Shown here: positions 32,624-33,452 of the stretch, piece after piece
Position numbering within the stretch: position 1 is the first letter of the stretch
Layout of the letters: every line of letters starts with the position of its first letter
Source: Oppiella nova
Taxonomy: Eukaryota > Arthropoda > Arachnida > Sarcoptiformes > Oppiidae
Reading direction: 5' to 3'
Length of the DNA: 33,452 nt
NCBI GenBank assembly: GCA_905397405.1
Contig: CAJPVJ010000189.1
Location: forward strand, 1 to 33,452
Notes under the pieces: generated by a model
What the model saw: the letters and a program-made list of their open reading frames with translations, nothing else
The model's database searches: none
Told to the model about the DNA's origin: nothing
Made by a program: the position numbers and the translations under genes

Positions 32624-32629
<6 letters not shown>

Positions 32630-32675
<46 letters not shown>

Positions 32676-32677
32676 CC
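32630..32677 (+). repeat. (CT)n microsatellite
   Basis: CT dinucleotides interrupted once by TTCT; on the GAT sense strand this is a GA tract, a common promoter-proximal element in arthropods. Confidence 0.95.
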
Positions 32678-32767
32678 ACTCAAACTTTATTGATTGACTA
32701 GAATTCTTGTGCCACCAAATGATTACTAAAATTTTTATTTGCTTTTTGTATCCTTTTGGCTCTTTTG

Positions 32768-32789
32768 GCTCTCTCTCTCTCTCTCTCTC
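32768..32789 (+). repeat. (CT)n microsatellite
   Basis: About ten CT dinucleotides following TCTTTTGGCTCTTTTGG. Confidence 0.9.
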
Positions 32790-33452
32790 AATGGTTATAA
32801 TATCTGCAAACAATTTTAGTGCCCGAAAAAATCGATCACTGCTTCTGTGCTTCTCCTCCAACACCAATGCCTTCTGTTCTCAAAGTTTATATTATTTGTA
32901 CTAAAACTCTATTGTATAATATTGTAGAGTATTGTAACTCATGTGATATTATGCTGTATATAATACCCATAATAGGGAACAATTCTGGAGCGCATAAAAT
33001 ATAACTTACATTAACACTAGTAATACCGACACAAACTACCAAACCCTTCATCCATAACCCCTATTCAATGCAAACTCTGCCCTAATTCTGCACACGTCTG
33101 GACACTAGAAAGCAATTCATTTTATTTTTGTCTTCATATTCTGTATTATTCTGTATTCTATAACAAAAGAATATCATTTAATTAATATTTGTTATTCAAA
33201 TGCTATAATTATTGTTCTTAATTTGCATGTTTTATAATTCACTATAGAAGGCTATTACATCATGAATCTATAAGTTTATGCAAAAATTGTTATTTTTATT
33301 AAAAAAAATTATAATAAGATTAAGTGATTAAGTAAAATTAATAATAAATTGTTTGTGAAATCCATCACAAAAAGTGTTTTAATGTTTTATCATTGAACTT
33401 GCCATAACTTTTGGCAAATTTTAATCAAATATTTTAATTAGATATCAAATAT

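Larger units (their letters stand above)
31580..33452. other. Upstream region of the GAT gene
   Basis: Holds the likely 5' UTR and promoter of the transporter. The 32060-32620 part is GC-richer. A 211-codon minus-strand frame (32616-31981) lies there, but its composition and lack of motifs do not support a protein. An acceptor-like AAATTTTTACAG on the minus strand (32399-32388) may mark a 5' UTR exon. CT tracts occur at 32630-32677 and 32768-32789. Beyond 32900 the sequence is AT-rich with nothing recognisable. Confidence 0.45.

Overview
The window looks like nuclear DNA from an animal, most likely an arthropod and possibly a mite. Exons are fairly GC-rich, phase-consistent, and sit in a very AT-rich background with many (CT)n/(GA)n tracts. 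Introns are mostly GT-AG and range from about 60 bp to 5.6 kb. All five recognisable protein-coding genes are conserved metazoan families. The mite suggestion is an inference from gene style and AT bias; nothing in the sequence proves it.

Layout, left to right. (1) 207-2501, plus strand: a four-exon TPRA1-like seven-pass membrane protein. (2) 2979-6455, minus strand: a compact three-exon WNK kinase, convergent with TPRA1. (3) 6.5-11.5 kb: a gene-poor AT-rich stretch with a near-identical 273/280-bp direct repeat and a CT tract. (4) 11953-13065, plus: a GLD-2-type non-canonical poly(A) polymerase with Asn in place of the third catalytic Asp. A plausible extra 5' exon lies at 11476-11563. (5) 13257-14584, minus: a three-exon rhodopsin-class orphan GPCR, reconstructed by splicing, tail-to-tail with GLD-2. 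(6) 14.6-18.4 kb: AT-rich intergenic DNA. (7) 18428-31579, minus: a thirteen-exon SLC6 transporter, closest to the GABA transporter GAT-1. All thirteen exons join in phase to give 621 residues. (8) 31.6-33.45 kb: upstream of the transporter, GC-richer, with CT tracts and a CACGTG palindrome.

The most informative structure is inside the 5.6-kb first intron of the transporter. A 0.57-kb tandem duplication has copied most of coding exon 1 (the TM1 substrate/sodium-site segment). The copy keeps its donor, has gained an acceptor-like sequence, and is in frame. Further along the same intron, a 379-bp tandem duplication has had one copy split by a 255-bp hAT-like MITE with an 8-bp target-site duplication.

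The genes do not form a pathway or cluster. WNK regulates cation-chloride cotransport and GAT-1 clears GABA, so both bear on neuronal chloride/GABA physiology, but their proximity is probably incidental. I found no bacterial-type operon, CRISPR array, tRNA or rRNA, and no clear novel multi-gene system.
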